Source: Pseudomonas nunensis
Lineage (GTDB): Bacteria > Pseudomonadota > Gammaproteobacteria > Pseudomonadales > Pseudomonadaceae
DNA: 64,000 nucleotides
NCBI RefSeq assembly: GCF_024296925.1
Contig: NZ_CP101125.1
Location: 3,598,501 to 3,662,500, forward strand
Reading direction: 5' to 3'
Part shown: piece after piece, positions 33,939-42,835 of the stretch
How the letters are laid out: each line of letters opens with the position of its first letter
Position numbering within the stretch: position 1 is the first letter of the stretch
Translations under genes and position numbers: made by a program
Notes under the pieces: generated by a model
What the model was told of the DNA's origin: nothing
Database searches by the model: none
The model's input: the letters and a program-made list of their open reading frames with translations, nothing else

Positions 33939-34901
33939 TCAGGCTTCAACTGACGGATTGCCTGTGGCAGGTCGCACAAACCACTGCCCGGTAATCCGCC
34001 CGCCCCATTGCTCCACTTCTTGCTCCTGCTCCAATGTGAAGCCCACGTCTTCATACAATTTGCGCGCCGCATCCAGGCCCTTGAACGTCCAGAGTCGCGT
34101 TTCGCGAAAGCCCCATTCGTCACAGAACTTGATGGCCTCGGCCAACAGACGTTTGCCCGCGCCTTTGCCCCGGGCGCTGTCATCCAGAATGAAACAGCGC
34201 AGCAGCGCGCCACCACCCTCGCCTTCACCGTCAATGGCAATCGAACCGACAATGCGCTCGCCGTCCAGCGCTGCCCACACCTCGTTGCGCGGGTTGTGCA
34301 GTCGGCCCATCAGTTCGGCCATGTCAGAGGCCACCAGGCTCTCAAATGGCTGGCCGAAATTCGCGTACCGGACGTAGTAGCTGGCATGCATTTCCACCAT
34401 GCGACCGATGATCCCGGGACGGTAGCCCCGCGCAATCGCCAGCGACGCCGTGGATGGTTGTGTACCGAGGCGCTGGGTTCGCAGGGCAGTTGCGTAATGA
34501 CCAAGCCCTGCACTGACCGTCTGCTGCTGCACCTCGCTCAAATGCGCCATGGCCGCGCCTACCCGCTGGACGGCGAAGGCGTCCACCGCGCGCAAGGTCT
34601 GCCGGCCCTGATCGGTCAGTTGCAGCTTTTTCGAGCGCGCGTCCTGCTCATTGGGCACTTCTTCGATCTCACCCGCCTCGATGAGTTTGCGCACCATGCG
34701 GCTGACACTGGATTTTTCCAGGCCGAGCATGCCTACCAGTTCCACGGCGGTCAGCGAATCGTGGTTCCCCAATTCGACAATGGTGTGCACGGAGGATGGC
34801 GGATAGTCCGTAGCCGCCAGCGTTGCCTGCATGAAACCCAACTCGCGCACCATCAGGCGCGACGCTGAGCGAACGTGGTGGATAAGATCGGAATCGATCA
34901 C
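33939..34901 (-). CDS. MarR-GNAT fusion: HTH regulator with N-acetyltransferase domain
   Basis: About 320 residues in two parts. The N-terminal half is a MarR winged HTH (LGNHDSLTAVELVGMLGLEKSSVSRMVRKLIEAGEI, EQDARSKKLQLTDQGRQTL). From about residue 160 a GNAT acetyltransferase follows, with the acetyl-CoA motif DDSARGKGAGKRLLAEAIKFC. Such fusions occur in several bacteria; the acetylated substrate is unknown. The GTG at 34901 has GAGG at suitable spacing, whereas a GTG at 34910 overlaps that site. It may form an operon with the MFS gene upstream (66-base gap), but the GTTGT/ACAAC palindrome in the gap suggests its own promoter. Confidence 0.87.
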   Translation of the reverse strand: MIDSDLIHHVRSASRLMVRELGFMQATLAATDYPPSSVHTIVELGNHDSLTAVELVGMLGLEKSSVSRMVRKLIEAGEIEEVPNEQDARSKKLQLTDQGRQTLRAVDAFAVQRVGAAMAHLSEVQQQTVSAGLGHYATALRTQRLGTQPSTASLAIARGYRPGIIGRMVEMHASYYVRYANFGQPFESLVASDMAELMGRLHNPRNEVWAALDGERIVGSIAIDGEGEGGGALLRCFILDDSARGKGAGKRLLAEAIKFCDEWGFRETRLWTFKGLDAARKLYEDVGFTLEQEQEVEQWGGRITGQWFVRPATGNPSVEA

Positions 34902-34931
34902 GGCGCGCACCTCATGGAAAACGGTTATTTA

Positions 34932-34946
34932 GTTGTATCGCACAAC
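34932..34946. promoter_or_regulatory. Inverted repeat, candidate MarR operator
   Basis: GTTGT-ATCGC-ACAAC, a 5-5-5 inverted repeat embedded in AT-rich sequence 30-45 bases before the MarR-GNAT start. MarR proteins commonly bind such sites at their own promoter. Confidence 0.5.
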
Positions 34947-34976
34947 AAAATAATCGTCAATTGAGGATCTGCGGGA

Positions 34977-36338
34977 TCAATTCGCGTTGCGCCCTCGACC
35001 TGCCAGGGCGATGGCGAGTGCGGCGACGATCAGCACGGTGGTGACTACAAACGTGATGCGCATTCCGCTGGCGACAAACACCGCGCCGATCACCGAGGCG
35101 CCGGTGATCAGCCCGAGGTTGCGCGACAAGCTGAGCAGCCCGGACATCATGCCGCGCTGGTCCCCCGGCACGTCCACCATCACCAGCGTGTTGTTGGCGG
35201 CCTGGAACAGTTGATAGCCGGGCGTCAGGACGGCGATGCCCGCGACATACCCCGCCACTCCCAACAGGGCAGGCAGCAGGGCCAGCGCCATCGACCCCGC
35301 CGCCATCCCCATTAGCCCGACGACGGCCATCATCGGCGCGCCAAATCGATCAACCACCCGCCCCGCCGGGAAACCGCTCAGCACGGAAATGATCGGGCCG
35401 ATCGACATCACCATGCCGACCAGCGCCAGGTTCAGTCCCAGCCCCCGGGTCAGGTAAAACGGCCCGACCACCAGCGTCGCCATCATCACTGTCGACACCA
35501 ACAGATTGCTGGCAAGGCTGCCGCTCAGCGCCAGATCGCGCAACAGCCCCAGGCGAATCAATGGCGATGCCACTTTCGCCTCGACGAAAACAAAAAGCCC
35601 GCCACCCACGACCGCCGCCAGCAACAGCGCAGCAAAACTGCCATGCCCTTGGGTCATGGCGAGGGCATAGGCCGCGAGGGTCAGCGCCAGCAGCAAAGTG
35701 CCCAGTGGGTCAAAATCGCCACGCACGGTGTTCGGGCCGCGACGATCGGCAGGCAGGTGAAGCCAGGCGAGCGCAAAGGTGAGGATGCCTAGCGGCACGT
35801 TGATCAGGAATATCGCCTGCCAACCGAGGCCGGCAATCAACACGCCGCCCAGTGACGGACCCAGCGCGGTGCCGATGGCTGACATCGTCCCGAGCAATCC
35901 CATGGCGCTCCCGGTCTTGGCCTTCGGCACCGTCTCGCCGATAAACGCCAGGGTCAGGGCCATCATGATCGCCGCGCCGAGTCCCTGGACGGCGCGCGCG
36001 GCAATCAACAGCGAGAGCGAGGGCGCCAATCCGCACAAGACAGAGGCCAGGGTGAACAGCGCGATACCGATCAACAACAGCCGACGACGGCCGATCAGGT
36101 CACCGAGCCGACCCGCACTCACAATTAACGTGGTAATTGCCAGCAGGTACGCGAGGACAACCCACTGTACTTGCTGAAAGGACGCACCAAACACCTGCGC
36201 CAACGCGGGCAAGCCGACATTGGCGATGCTGGTGCCCAGCGATGACAGCAACATCGATAACGACAGGCTGGCGAGCACCCAGCGCAGGGAGGGTGTTTTT
36301 TGCGCATTGGCGGTCAGGGTTTGAACTGGAGGGGTCAT
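34977..36338 (-). CDS. DHA2-family MFS efflux transporter
   Basis: A 453-residue multidrug-type major facilitator with 13-14 transmembrane helices. Motif A is GRLGDLIGRRRLLLIG, motif C the GTALGPSLGGVLIAGLGWQ region. Proton-driven export is expected; the drug or metabolite is unknown. AAGGAG lies before the ATG at 36338. It is divergent from a LysR regulator at 36483 and upstream of the MarR-GNAT gene, so two regulators may bear on it. Confidence 0.9.
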   Translation of the reverse strand: MTPPVQTLTANAQKTPSLRWVLASLSLSMLLSSLGTSIANVGLPALAQVFGASFQQVQWVVLAYLLAITTLIVSAGRLGDLIGRRRLLLIGIALFTLASVLCGLAPSLSLLIAARAVQGLGAAIMMALTLAFIGETVPKAKTGSAMGLLGTMSAIGTALGPSLGGVLIAGLGWQAIFLINVPLGILTFALAWLHLPADRRGPNTVRGDFDPLGTLLLALTLAAYALAMTQGHGSFAALLLAAVVGGGLFVFVEAKVASPLIRLGLLRDLALSGSLASNLLVSTVMMATLVVGPFYLTRGLGLNLALVGMVMSIGPIISVLSGFPAGRVVDRFGAPMMAVVGLMGMAAGSMALALLPALLGVAGYVAGIAVLTPGYQLFQAANNTLVMVDVPGDQRGMMSGLLSLSRNLGLITGASVIGAVFVASGMRITFVVTTVLIVAALAIALAGRGRNAN

Positions 36339-36482
36339 GCAAGTGAACTCCTTGGCAGGCCGCTCCCGAGCGGAGCTGTGAAAAGCCTACGACGCAGCCT
36401 GACCAGGCGGAAGACGCAGCGTTTGCACATTACTTGTGCGTCTGACGCGCTATCTCGATGACGCCTGTGCTACCGTCGGACC

Positions 36483-37388
36483 ATGTCGATGCCAGATCTC
36501 AACCTGCTTATCACCCTCGATGTTCTGCTCGCGGAAGGTAGCGTTACGCGCGCGGCCCGGCGCCTGCACCTGAGCCCGTCGGCGATGAGCCGGGCACTGG
36601 CGCGGTTGCGCGAAACCACGGGGGATCCGCTGCTGGTGCGAGCCGGTCGCGGCCTCGTACCCACGCCCCGGGCGCTGGAATTGCGCGAGCGGGTCAGTCA
36701 ATTGGTCCAGGAGGCCGAAGCGGTGTTGCGCCCCGTCGAGCAGCTCAACCTGAAACAGTTGGTGCGCACTTTCACCGTGCGCACCAGCGACGGTTTTGTG
36801 GAAACCTTCGGCCCGGAACTGCTGGCGCGCGTCAGCGAAGAAGCGCCGGGCGTGCGCCTGCTGTTCGTGCAGAAACCGAATAAGGACAGCACCCCGCTAC
36901 GCGACGGCAGCGTGGACATGGAAACCGGCGTGGTGGGTGCGTCGATGGCGCCGGAGGTGCGGACCCAGGCGTTGTTCAGGGATCGTTTTATCGGTGTCGT
37001 GCGTTTGGAACATCCGCTGAGCCAAGGCGAAATCACCGCAGCTCGTTATGCCGCCGGCCGGCACATTGGCGTGTCGCGGCGGGGCCCGGAAAAAGGCCCG
37101 ACGGCAATTGATGACGCCTTGGGCGCACTCGGGCTGGAACGGCAAATCGTCACCCTGGTCGGCGGCTTTTCCACCGCCCTGGCGCTGGTCCGCTCCTGCG
37201 ACCTGATCGCCAGCGTCCCCGAACGGCATACCGCCAGCCTGCGCGGCGGGCTGCACAGTTTTGCCCTGCCGCTGTCGATCCCGCCGATCACCGTTTCATT
37301 GTTCTGGCATCCACGGCTGGACGCCGACCCGGCGCATCGCTGGTTGCGCGGGTGCATTCGGGATGTGTGTGCCGAGCCACTGTTGTAG
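36483..37388 (+). CDS. LysR-family regulator, likely of the divergent MFS gene
   Basis: A 301-residue LysR regulator of the NodD/LinR-like group: MPDLNLLITLDVLLAEGSVTRAARRLHLSPSAMSRALARLRE. The C-terminal domain ends with RWLRGCIRDVC. Divergent from the MFS gene over 144 bases, its probable target. Confidence 0.9.
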   Translation: MSMPDLNLLITLDVLLAEGSVTRAARRLHLSPSAMSRALARLRETTGDPLLVRAGRGLVPTPRALELRERVSQLVQEAEAVLRPVEQLNLKQLVRTFTVRTSDGFVETFGPELLARVSEEAPGVRLLFVQKPNKDSTPLRDGSVDMETGVVGASMAPEVRTQALFRDRFIGVVRLEHPLSQGEITAARYAAGRHIGVSRRGPEKGPTAIDDALGALGLERQIVTLVGGFSTALALVRSCDLIASVPERHTASLRGGLHSFALPLSIPPITVSLFWHPRLDADPAHRWLRGCIRDVCAEPLL

Positions 37389-37417
37389 CGCGTGGTAGAA
37401 GTATTCGGATAAAAAAC

Positions 37418-37642
37418 TTATTCACCAGTGCCACCCATGCACTCCGCAGTCGCAGCCAGCGCCGTGCCGGCCTGCTGCACCAACTTGCGCCACTCATCAC
37501 TGGTAATAAGATCGGCACGCTCCATGTCGTCGGCTCTCCTCAACAACCTGAAGTATTTTTCCTCTGGACTTATCTGATTTGCAGTCAAGGCGAATAGCTT
37601 GCGCCAGGCTGTCATGACGAGTCTTCGCTGCGCCTCTTTCAT
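37418..37642 (-). CDS. Small protein, unknown function
   Basis: A 74-residue basic protein with a helical middle (SPEEKYFRLLRRADDMERADLITSDEWRKLVQQAG). A weak AGGGG ribosome site precedes the ATG. No signal peptide, membrane segment or known domain. The residue composition looks like a real small protein, but the evidence is limited. Confidence 0.5.
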   Translation of the reverse strand: MKEAQRRLVMTAWRKLFALTANQISPEEKYFRLLRRADDMERADLITSDEWRKLVQQAGTALAATAECMGGTGE

Positions 37643-37769
37643 TGGAGCCCCTATTGTTGGTCTACAAGGTAGAGGTCAGGTCATCGGCCGCGTTCCATGG
37701 TGCAACACCCCCATGCGACCAATGGTGGCGGTGCGCCATGAACGGTGGTGGCATCGGGAAGAAGGAAAA

Positions 37770-37960
37770 GTGCGACGTGGCGAGCGGCAAAACAGAAAAG
37801 GGATCAATGAGCCCGATGCGCTTGCGCGAGCAGTTGGCCAAAGTCGCAGCTACATCTCCCTGTATTGGCAACCAGGCTCATTGATCGTTGCCCAGCTCAA
37901 TGTTGGGCATATTTCCATTTCAGCAATGGAGAGGATGCAGGGGGCACGCGAATCGCGGCC
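37770..37960 (+). pseudogene. Possible remnant of an XRE-type HTH (phage repressor-like) gene
   Basis: The stretch 37643-38128 has no convincing gene. In one plus frame it reads INEPDALARAVGQSRSYISLY, which looks like an XRE helix-turn-helix (ALARAxGxSxSYIS), followed by MERMQGARESRPC. No good start or ribosome site precedes it and the frame before it has no sensible protein. I read it as a possible decayed repressor-like fragment. It could be chance. Confidence 0.25.
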
Positions 37961-38128
37961 CTGCACTGATTTTTTTAGCAAGGTTGCTTTTATCTGTCTA
38001 ATAACCTTTTGCCGAGGCTTTATAGGTTAATGAAATAGCTGATTTGCCCAGGCGCGATGCCGTGCGGTGGACCGTCGGGAAGACCTTGAGGCGCAGGATC
38101 CTGGCTTCCCAGCGCAGCCGTTGGCGCC

Positions 38129-39322
38129 TCACCGTGATGAGCGCATAACCGTTCGCGATACGAGCCATGCAAGTACGCAAGCGATCAGAAGAAATACGCC
38201 ACTTGCGATGAAAGTGGCTTGGAAGCCAGCGCCGTCATACAGCACACCACCCACCGTCGCGCCGAGTGTGATTGCCAACTGAATGACTGCCACCATGAGA
38301 CCGCCGCCGGTTTCGGCATCCCGGGGAAGCATGCGTGAAAGCCATGTGAACCAGCCTACAGGCGCGCATGTAGCAACCAGCCCCCACGTACCCAACAGAA
38401 CGGCTGTAACCCAGAACGAACTTCCACAAACAGTCAACGCCAGGGCAATTCCCGACATTACCAATGGAATGAGTATCAGCACTCGATAAAGACTTTGGCT
38501 CAGCACTGAGCCGATCACCATCGTGCCCGCCAATCCAGCCATTCCGATGATCAGCAGTAGCAGGGATAATCCAGGCACATCAACGCGGGTCACCGACTCA
38601 AGAAACGGACGCAGATAGGTAAATAGCGCGAACTGCCCCATAAACAAAAATGCTACTGCGGCCATGCCCAGAGAGACATTGGTGTTACCTAACAGCCGAA
38701 ACACATCAGTTACAGATCCGGACTCATTTTGACCAGGCATTTTCGGCAACGTGAATGCTTGCCAACACAGCGCCACAGCGGCGAGCGGAACCACACAGAA
38801 GAACGCACCTCGCCAGCCGATCAGCCCGCCCATGAAACTGCCGATGGGTGCTGCAACTGCAGTGGCCAGTGCAGTACCGCCCTGGATCAAAGCGATGGCT
38901 TTGGGCACGAAACTCTCGGGTGCAATTCGCATCATGACGGCGGTCGACATTGACCAGCTGCCACCAATAGCGATCCCCAAAATGGCTCGACCCACCATCA
39001 GTGTCGAGTAGTTCGGGGCAAAAGCAACGAGCGTTCCCGAGGCAATCAACAAGGCTGTCAGGAAGAGCAAAACGGGCCTTCGGTCGAGCCGGCGAATAAC
39101 TGAGGAGATGAAAAGACTGGTGACGACCGCAAAAAGCCCAGAAATGGAAATCGCTTGCCCGGCCTGCCCTTCGGTCAGCGCGAGATCGGTCGCAATCGGC
39201 GTGAGCAAACTCACCGGCAGAAACTCGGAAGTGACCAGGGCGAAAGCGCACAACGACATTGCCAATACGGCGCCCCAAACCTGTCGGCTCGTTGTTTGAA
39301 TGGGTAAGGCGGTGCTGCTCAT
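38129..39322 (-). CDS. MFS transporter, NepI/sugar-efflux-like (DHA1)
   Basis: A 397-residue transporter with 12 predicted transmembrane helices. It resembles E. coli NepI (purine ribonucleoside exporter) along its length: TSEFLPVSLLTPIATDLALTEGQAGQAISISG, GGSWSMSTAVMMRIAPE, FFTYLRPF-like FALFTYLRPFLE and CAPVGWFTWLSRMLP. Export of a nucleoside-like or other small polar compound is plausible but not certain. It lies 56 bases after the alpha/beta hydrolase gene and is probably co-transcribed with it. Confidence 0.87.
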   Translation of the reverse strand: MSSTALPIQTTSRQVWGAVLAMSLCAFALVTSEFLPVSLLTPIATDLALTEGQAGQAISISGLFAVVTSLFISSVIRRLDRRPVLLFLTALLIASGTLVAFAPNYSTLMVGRAILGIAIGGSWSMSTAVMMRIAPESFVPKAIALIQGGTALATAVAAPIGSFMGGLIGWRGAFFCVVPLAAVALCWQAFTLPKMPGQNESGSVTDVFRLLGNTNVSLGMAAVAFLFMGQFALFTYLRPFLESVTRVDVPGLSLLLLIIGMAGLAGTMVIGSVLSQSLYRVLILIPLVMSGIALALTVCGSSFWVTAVLLGTWGLVATCAPVGWFTWLSRMLPRDAETGGGLMVAVIQLAITLGATVGGVLYDGAGFQATFIASGVFLLIACVLAWLVSRTVMRSSR

Positions 39323-39378
39323 CTGGTTCCCTCAAATACTCAAATACATAAAGCGCCAGCGTCGTTCCACGACAAAAG

Positions 39379-40407
39379 TCACTTAAGACCGGATTGGAAG
39401 AACGCGGTCAGCTTGGCAAACGGGATCAGGTCAACCCGATCATAGAGATCCACATGGCCCGCACCGGGAATGATGACAAGCTCCTTGGGTTGACCCGCCA
39501 GTCGATAAGCCTCTTCACTGAACTCACGCGAGTGAGCATTTGCACCGGTGATGAACAACATCGGGCGCGGCGAGATCGTCTCGATATCGTTGAACGGATA
39601 GAAGTTCATGAACTTGGCGTTGCTGGTCAGCGTCGGATGGGTAGTCAGCAACGGTGACTGGTCTTGGGGGGTGAACTCACCGCGTGGCGTGCGGTAGAAG
39701 TCGTAGAATTCGCGCTCGATAGCGTTGGATGTGTCCGTCAGTTCATGGACGGTTCCGCTGGTGTATTTGCTTTTGCCACCAGTGAACTCGACATAACGCT
39801 GCTCGGCAGCAGCGGCAATGGCTTGCTTCCTTTGCTCGACAGTGACGGAATGCTGTAAGCCGTTTCGATTGGCCGCGCCCATGTCATACATGCTAACCGT
39901 GGCAATGGCCCTCATCCGAGGGTCGATCTTGGCAGCGCTGATAACAAAGCTCCCACTACCACAAATGCCCAGGACACCGATCCGGTTCCGATCAACGAAT
40001 GTCTGTGTGCCGAGGTAATCCACGGCTGCACTGAAGTCTTCCGCATAAATTTCTGGCGAAACCGCGTTGCGCGGTTGCCCATCGCTTTCGCCCCAAAACG
40101 ACAGATCGATGGCAAGGGTCACGAAACCTTGCTCAGCGAGCTTCTGGGCATACAGGTTCGAACTCTGTTCTTTGACCGCGCCCATGGGATGACCAACGAT
40201 GATTGCTGCGCTTTTGCTACCGGCCTTCAGACCTTTAGGGACGAACAGATTCCCTGCAGTTTTCATCTGGTACTGATTTTTGAAAGTCACCTTCTGCATC
40301 GTGACCTTCTCACTTTTGTAAAAATTATCAGCTCCGTTAGACATGTCTGCTCCCAGTACGGAGAGCGACGCCATCAGAAGGCCGAGCAAGATAACGAGTT
40401 TTCTCAT
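39379..40407 (-). CDS. Exported alpha/beta hydrolase with Cys nucleophile elbow
   Basis: A 342-residue secreted alpha/beta hydrolase (Sec signal MRKLVILLGLLMASLSVLGA). The nucleophile elbow reads GICGSG, so a Cys stands where esterases have Ser, as in dienelactone hydrolase-type enzymes. The general acid is likely near ITGANAHSREFSEE, and the catalytic His is in PGAGHVDLYD. Such enzymes hydrolyse esters, lactones or amides in the periplasm. The ATG at 40407 opens the signal peptide. Divergent from LysR 40600, upstream of the NepI-like gene. Confidence 0.85.
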   Translation of the reverse strand: MRKLVILLGLLMASLSVLGADMSNGADNFYKSEKVTMQKVTFKNQYQMKTAGNLFVPKGLKAGSKSAAIIVGHPMGAVKEQSSNLYAQKLAEQGFVTLAIDLSFWGESDGQPRNAVSPEIYAEDFSAAVDYLGTQTFVDRNRIGVLGICGSGSFVISAAKIDPRMRAIATVSMYDMGAANRNGLQHSVTVEQRKQAIAAAAEQRYVEFTGGKSKYTSGTVHELTDTSNAIEREFYDFYRTPRGEFTPQDQSPLLTTHPTLTSNAKFMNFYPFNDIETISPRPMLFITGANAHSREFSEEAYRLAGQPKELVIIPGAGHVDLYDRVDLIPFAKLTAFFQSGLK

Positions 40408-40485
40408 GAGGGTGCTCCCATCAGTGAATAGGTGCTGATCCATCTGGTTACCGGGTCTGGATCAGCGAGCGGTATGAGCCATACC

Positions 40486-40566
40486 TGTAGCTACAAGTGA
40501 GGCTTGCTCTATTCTCTGGGAATACGTCATGCTTGATAATCTAATGAAAGCTTGTTGTAGCTATAA
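40486..40566. promoter_or_regulatory. Two palindromic TGTAGCTA sites between the hydrolase and LysR genes
   Basis: TGTAGCTACA at 40486-40495 is a perfect palindrome, and TTGTAGCTATAA at 40555-40566 is a near-copy 70 bases away. Both lie in the 192-base divergent region. They are good candidates for binding by the LysR protein encoded at 40600. Confidence 0.5.
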
Positions 40567-40599
40567 GCACAGCTAATCAATCTGGATAGGCGGGCTTCA

Positions 40600-41511
40600 A
40601 TGCCACGACATAATCTGAACGACCTCCTGGCCTTTGTGACGGTCGCCAGGGAGGGTAGCTTTACCCGCGCGGCGGCCCATTTGGGTGTTACGCAGTCCGC
40701 CCTGAGCCAGACTGTTTCCGGGCTTGAAAAGCGACTGAAGATTCGTCTGCTTACGCGCACAACCCGCAGCGTTGCGCCGACCAGCGCGGGCGAACGACTG
40801 ATGCAAGCCATTGGTCGTCGTTTCGATGAGATCGAGGCCGAGCTGGATGCGTTGACCGAACTTCGTGACAAGCCAGCGGGCACGGTACGCATTACCTGCG
40901 GTGATTTTGTCTTGAAGACGATCCTCCTTCCGCGCCTTACGCCTTTGCTCCTCGAATACTCCGATATCAAGGTTGAGTTTGATATCAACTATGGCTTCCG
41001 GGACATCGTTGCTGACCGCTTCGATGCGGGCATCAGATTTGGCGACACCGTCGATAAAGATATGATCGCCGTTCCAATCGGCCCGCAGGTAAGGATGGCT
41101 GCAGTAGCATCACCAGCGTATTTCGCAGACAACCGTGCGCCAAAAAAACCGCAGGATCTGGTGACTCACCGCTGTATCGACATACGCTATCCAACCCTTG
41201 GCGGACTTGATGCCTGGGAATTCGAAAAACGTGGTCGAAAGATCAACGTACGCGTGGTGGGCCAAGTCATTGTGAACACGAGCGCACATGTCCCGGCGGC
41301 GGCAGTAAACGGTTTAGGTATCGCCTATTTACCGGAAGAAGAATTTGCACCGTACATAGAGGATGGCCGCTTGATACGGGTATTGGAGGACTGGTGCCCG
41401 TTGTTCTCGGGTTATCACCTGTACTACCCAAGCCGTCGCTTGCCAACACCCGCCTTTTCACTGGTTCTGAATGCTCTTCGAGGAGATGAATTCTCTAGAA
41501 GCAGCGCATGA
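40600..41511 (+). CDS. LysR-family regulator, likely of the hydrolase/MFS operon
   Basis: A 303-residue LysR regulator with HTH LNDLLAFVTVAREGSFTRAAAHLGVTQSALSQTVSGLEKRL and a YcaN-/AaeR-like substrate domain (PAGTVRITCGDFVLKTILLP). Divergent from the hydrolase gene, the probable target. The next gene on the other strand ends 71 bases later. Confidence 0.92.
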   Translation: MPRHNLNDLLAFVTVAREGSFTRAAAHLGVTQSALSQTVSGLEKRLKIRLLTRTTRSVAPTSAGERLMQAIGRRFDEIEAELDALTELRDKPAGTVRITCGDFVLKTILLPRLTPLLLEYSDIKVEFDINYGFRDIVADRFDAGIRFGDTVDKDMIAVPIGPQVRMAAVASPAYFADNRAPKKPQDLVTHRCIDIRYPTLGGLDAWEFEKRGRKINVRVVGQVIVNTSAHVPAAAVNGLGIAYLPEEEFAPYIEDGRLIRVLEDWCPLFSGYHLYYPSRRLPTPAFSLVLNALRGDEFSRSSA

Positions 41512-41582
41512 GACGGGGATTGTCTTGCCGTGCCGAGTCGAATCCGTCTGACGCTTGCCATGGATTGTGGAATCGACCGGAA

Positions 41583-42278
41583 TCAAGCCAGCAATTCAGT
41601 GATCCACCGTGCCTGCTGGGCGATCTCTTGCAGCTTCTCCTCGGGTACGGCTTGCCGCGCTTGGGCGAAGTTGGTCAGGGTTTTGTGCTTCTCACGCAGG
41701 ATGCGTTGCCACTTCGACAGGAACTCCGGGCTGCGGGCCTGCATCTGTAGCGGGCCGAAGTACAGTTCCTCGGCGGTATACGTCACCGGCCCAGCGCGCT
41801 CGGCGACGATGATTTCGTAGTCGAAGCGGTTTTCCCGCAGCAGTTCCTCACAGAGGATGCAGTAGCCGTTTTCCATCAGCCATTGGCGCAGCGGCTGCTC
41901 GCCGCCGTTGGGTTGCAGGATCAGGCGCTCCTCGCCGCTCAGGTGCGCCTTGCCGCTGTCGAGGATGTCGCGGATCGTCTCGCCGCCCATGCCGCAGATG
42001 CTGATCGCGGTGATCGCGTCTCCCGGTTCGATTGCCGCCAGGCCACTGGCCAGGCGCACGCGGATCTGCTGGTCCAGGTCGTTCTCGCGCACGGTGCGTT
42101 CAGCCGCGCGGAACGGCGTCAACGCCACCTCCCCCGCCACCGCCGCCACGATGGCGCCACGGCGCATCAACGCCACCGGCAAGTAGCCGTGATCCGAGCC
42201 GATATCGGCCAGGCGCGCACCGGCAGGCACGTGCGCCGCCACGCGTTCCAGGCGCATGGACAATGTGTGTTGGTTCAA
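41583..42278 (-). CDS. trmK: tRNA (adenine(22)-N1)-methyltransferase, TrmK-type
   Basis: A 231-residue SAM-dependent methyltransferase that matches TrmK: RLERVAAHVPAGARLADIGSDHGYLPVALMRRG holds the SAM motif I, and SICGMGGETIRDIL is the family's motif IV region. TrmK methylates A22 of tRNA in Gram-positives; homologues occur in Pseudomonas and their tRNA target is less clear. I placed the start at a TTG (42278) because AAAAGGGG lies seven bases upstream and the protein then begins LNQHTLSMRLE as B. subtilis TrmK does. The frame is open further upstream but without family similarity. Confidence 0.85.
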   Translation of the reverse strand: MNQHTLSMRLERVAAHVPAGARLADIGSDHGYLPVALMRRGAIVAAVAGEVALTPFRAAERTVRENDLDQQIRVRLASGLAAIEPGDAITAISICGMGGETIRDILDSGKAHLSGEERLILQPNGGEQPLRQWLMENGYCILCEELLRENRFDYEIIVAERAGPVTYTAEELYFGPLQMQARSPEFLSKWQRILREKHKTLTNFAQARQAVPEEKLQEIAQQARWITELLA

Positions 42279-42552
42279 CTGCTGCCCCTTTTCACCACGA
42301 ACCGCCGGCATCATTGGCCGGATCGGGGCGCGACTCTGTCGAGCAACGCCGCGCATGTCAAATTTCTGCGACCGGGGCCATTTGAATGCGTGGCCTTGTA
42401 TCCCAATGTATCCGGCGCCCTCCCAGACATCTTTTGCCTTAAAAGCCACGGTTTACGACACATGGCAGATACCTCGGATCGATCAAATGGGTTCCATCGA
42501 GGCAAGACGACTTGCCTCACAACAGCTACCCATCAATCCTGAGGAAATCATC

Positions 42553-42807
42553 ATGAACTGGAAAACACTTGCTACCGCCAGCTTCTTCGCTGTCCTGAAC
42601 GTCGCAGCGTTCTCGGCCCATGCCGACGATATAAACCAATCCCAGGCCCGCACCCATCTGGATATCAAGAAGGTGATTTCGATCGTCGACAACGGCGGCG
42701 GTAACTGCGGCATCGTGAACGCCCGCATGACTTACCTCGACTCCAGCGGTACGCAAAAGGTGCTGGATTACAGCAAATTCGCAGAGTGCGGCAATCAGGG
42801 CAGTTGA
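42553..42807 (+). CDS. DUF2790 small secreted protein
   Basis: An 84-residue exported protein (signal MNWKTLATASFFAVLNVAAFSAHA) with the DUF2790 core LDIKKVISIVD, MTYLDSSGTQK and a C-terminal Cys. The two cysteines (GGNCGIV and FAECGNQ) probably form a disulphide. GAGGAA precedes the ATG. Second member in the window after 10320-10577; function unknown. The 274 bases between this gene and trmK hold no recognised feature. Confidence 0.85.
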   Translation: MNWKTLATASFFAVLNVAAFSAHADDINQSQARTHLDIKKVISIVDNGGGNCGIVNARMTYLDSSGTQKVLDYSKFAECGNQGS

Positions 42808-42835
42808 GGTCCAGCCATCCGATGTTGCGATCCAA

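Noticed and set aside
42279..42449. 57-residue N-terminal extension of TrmK
   Set aside because: No similarity to the family, and a TTG with a strong AAAAGGGG site explains the start at 42278.
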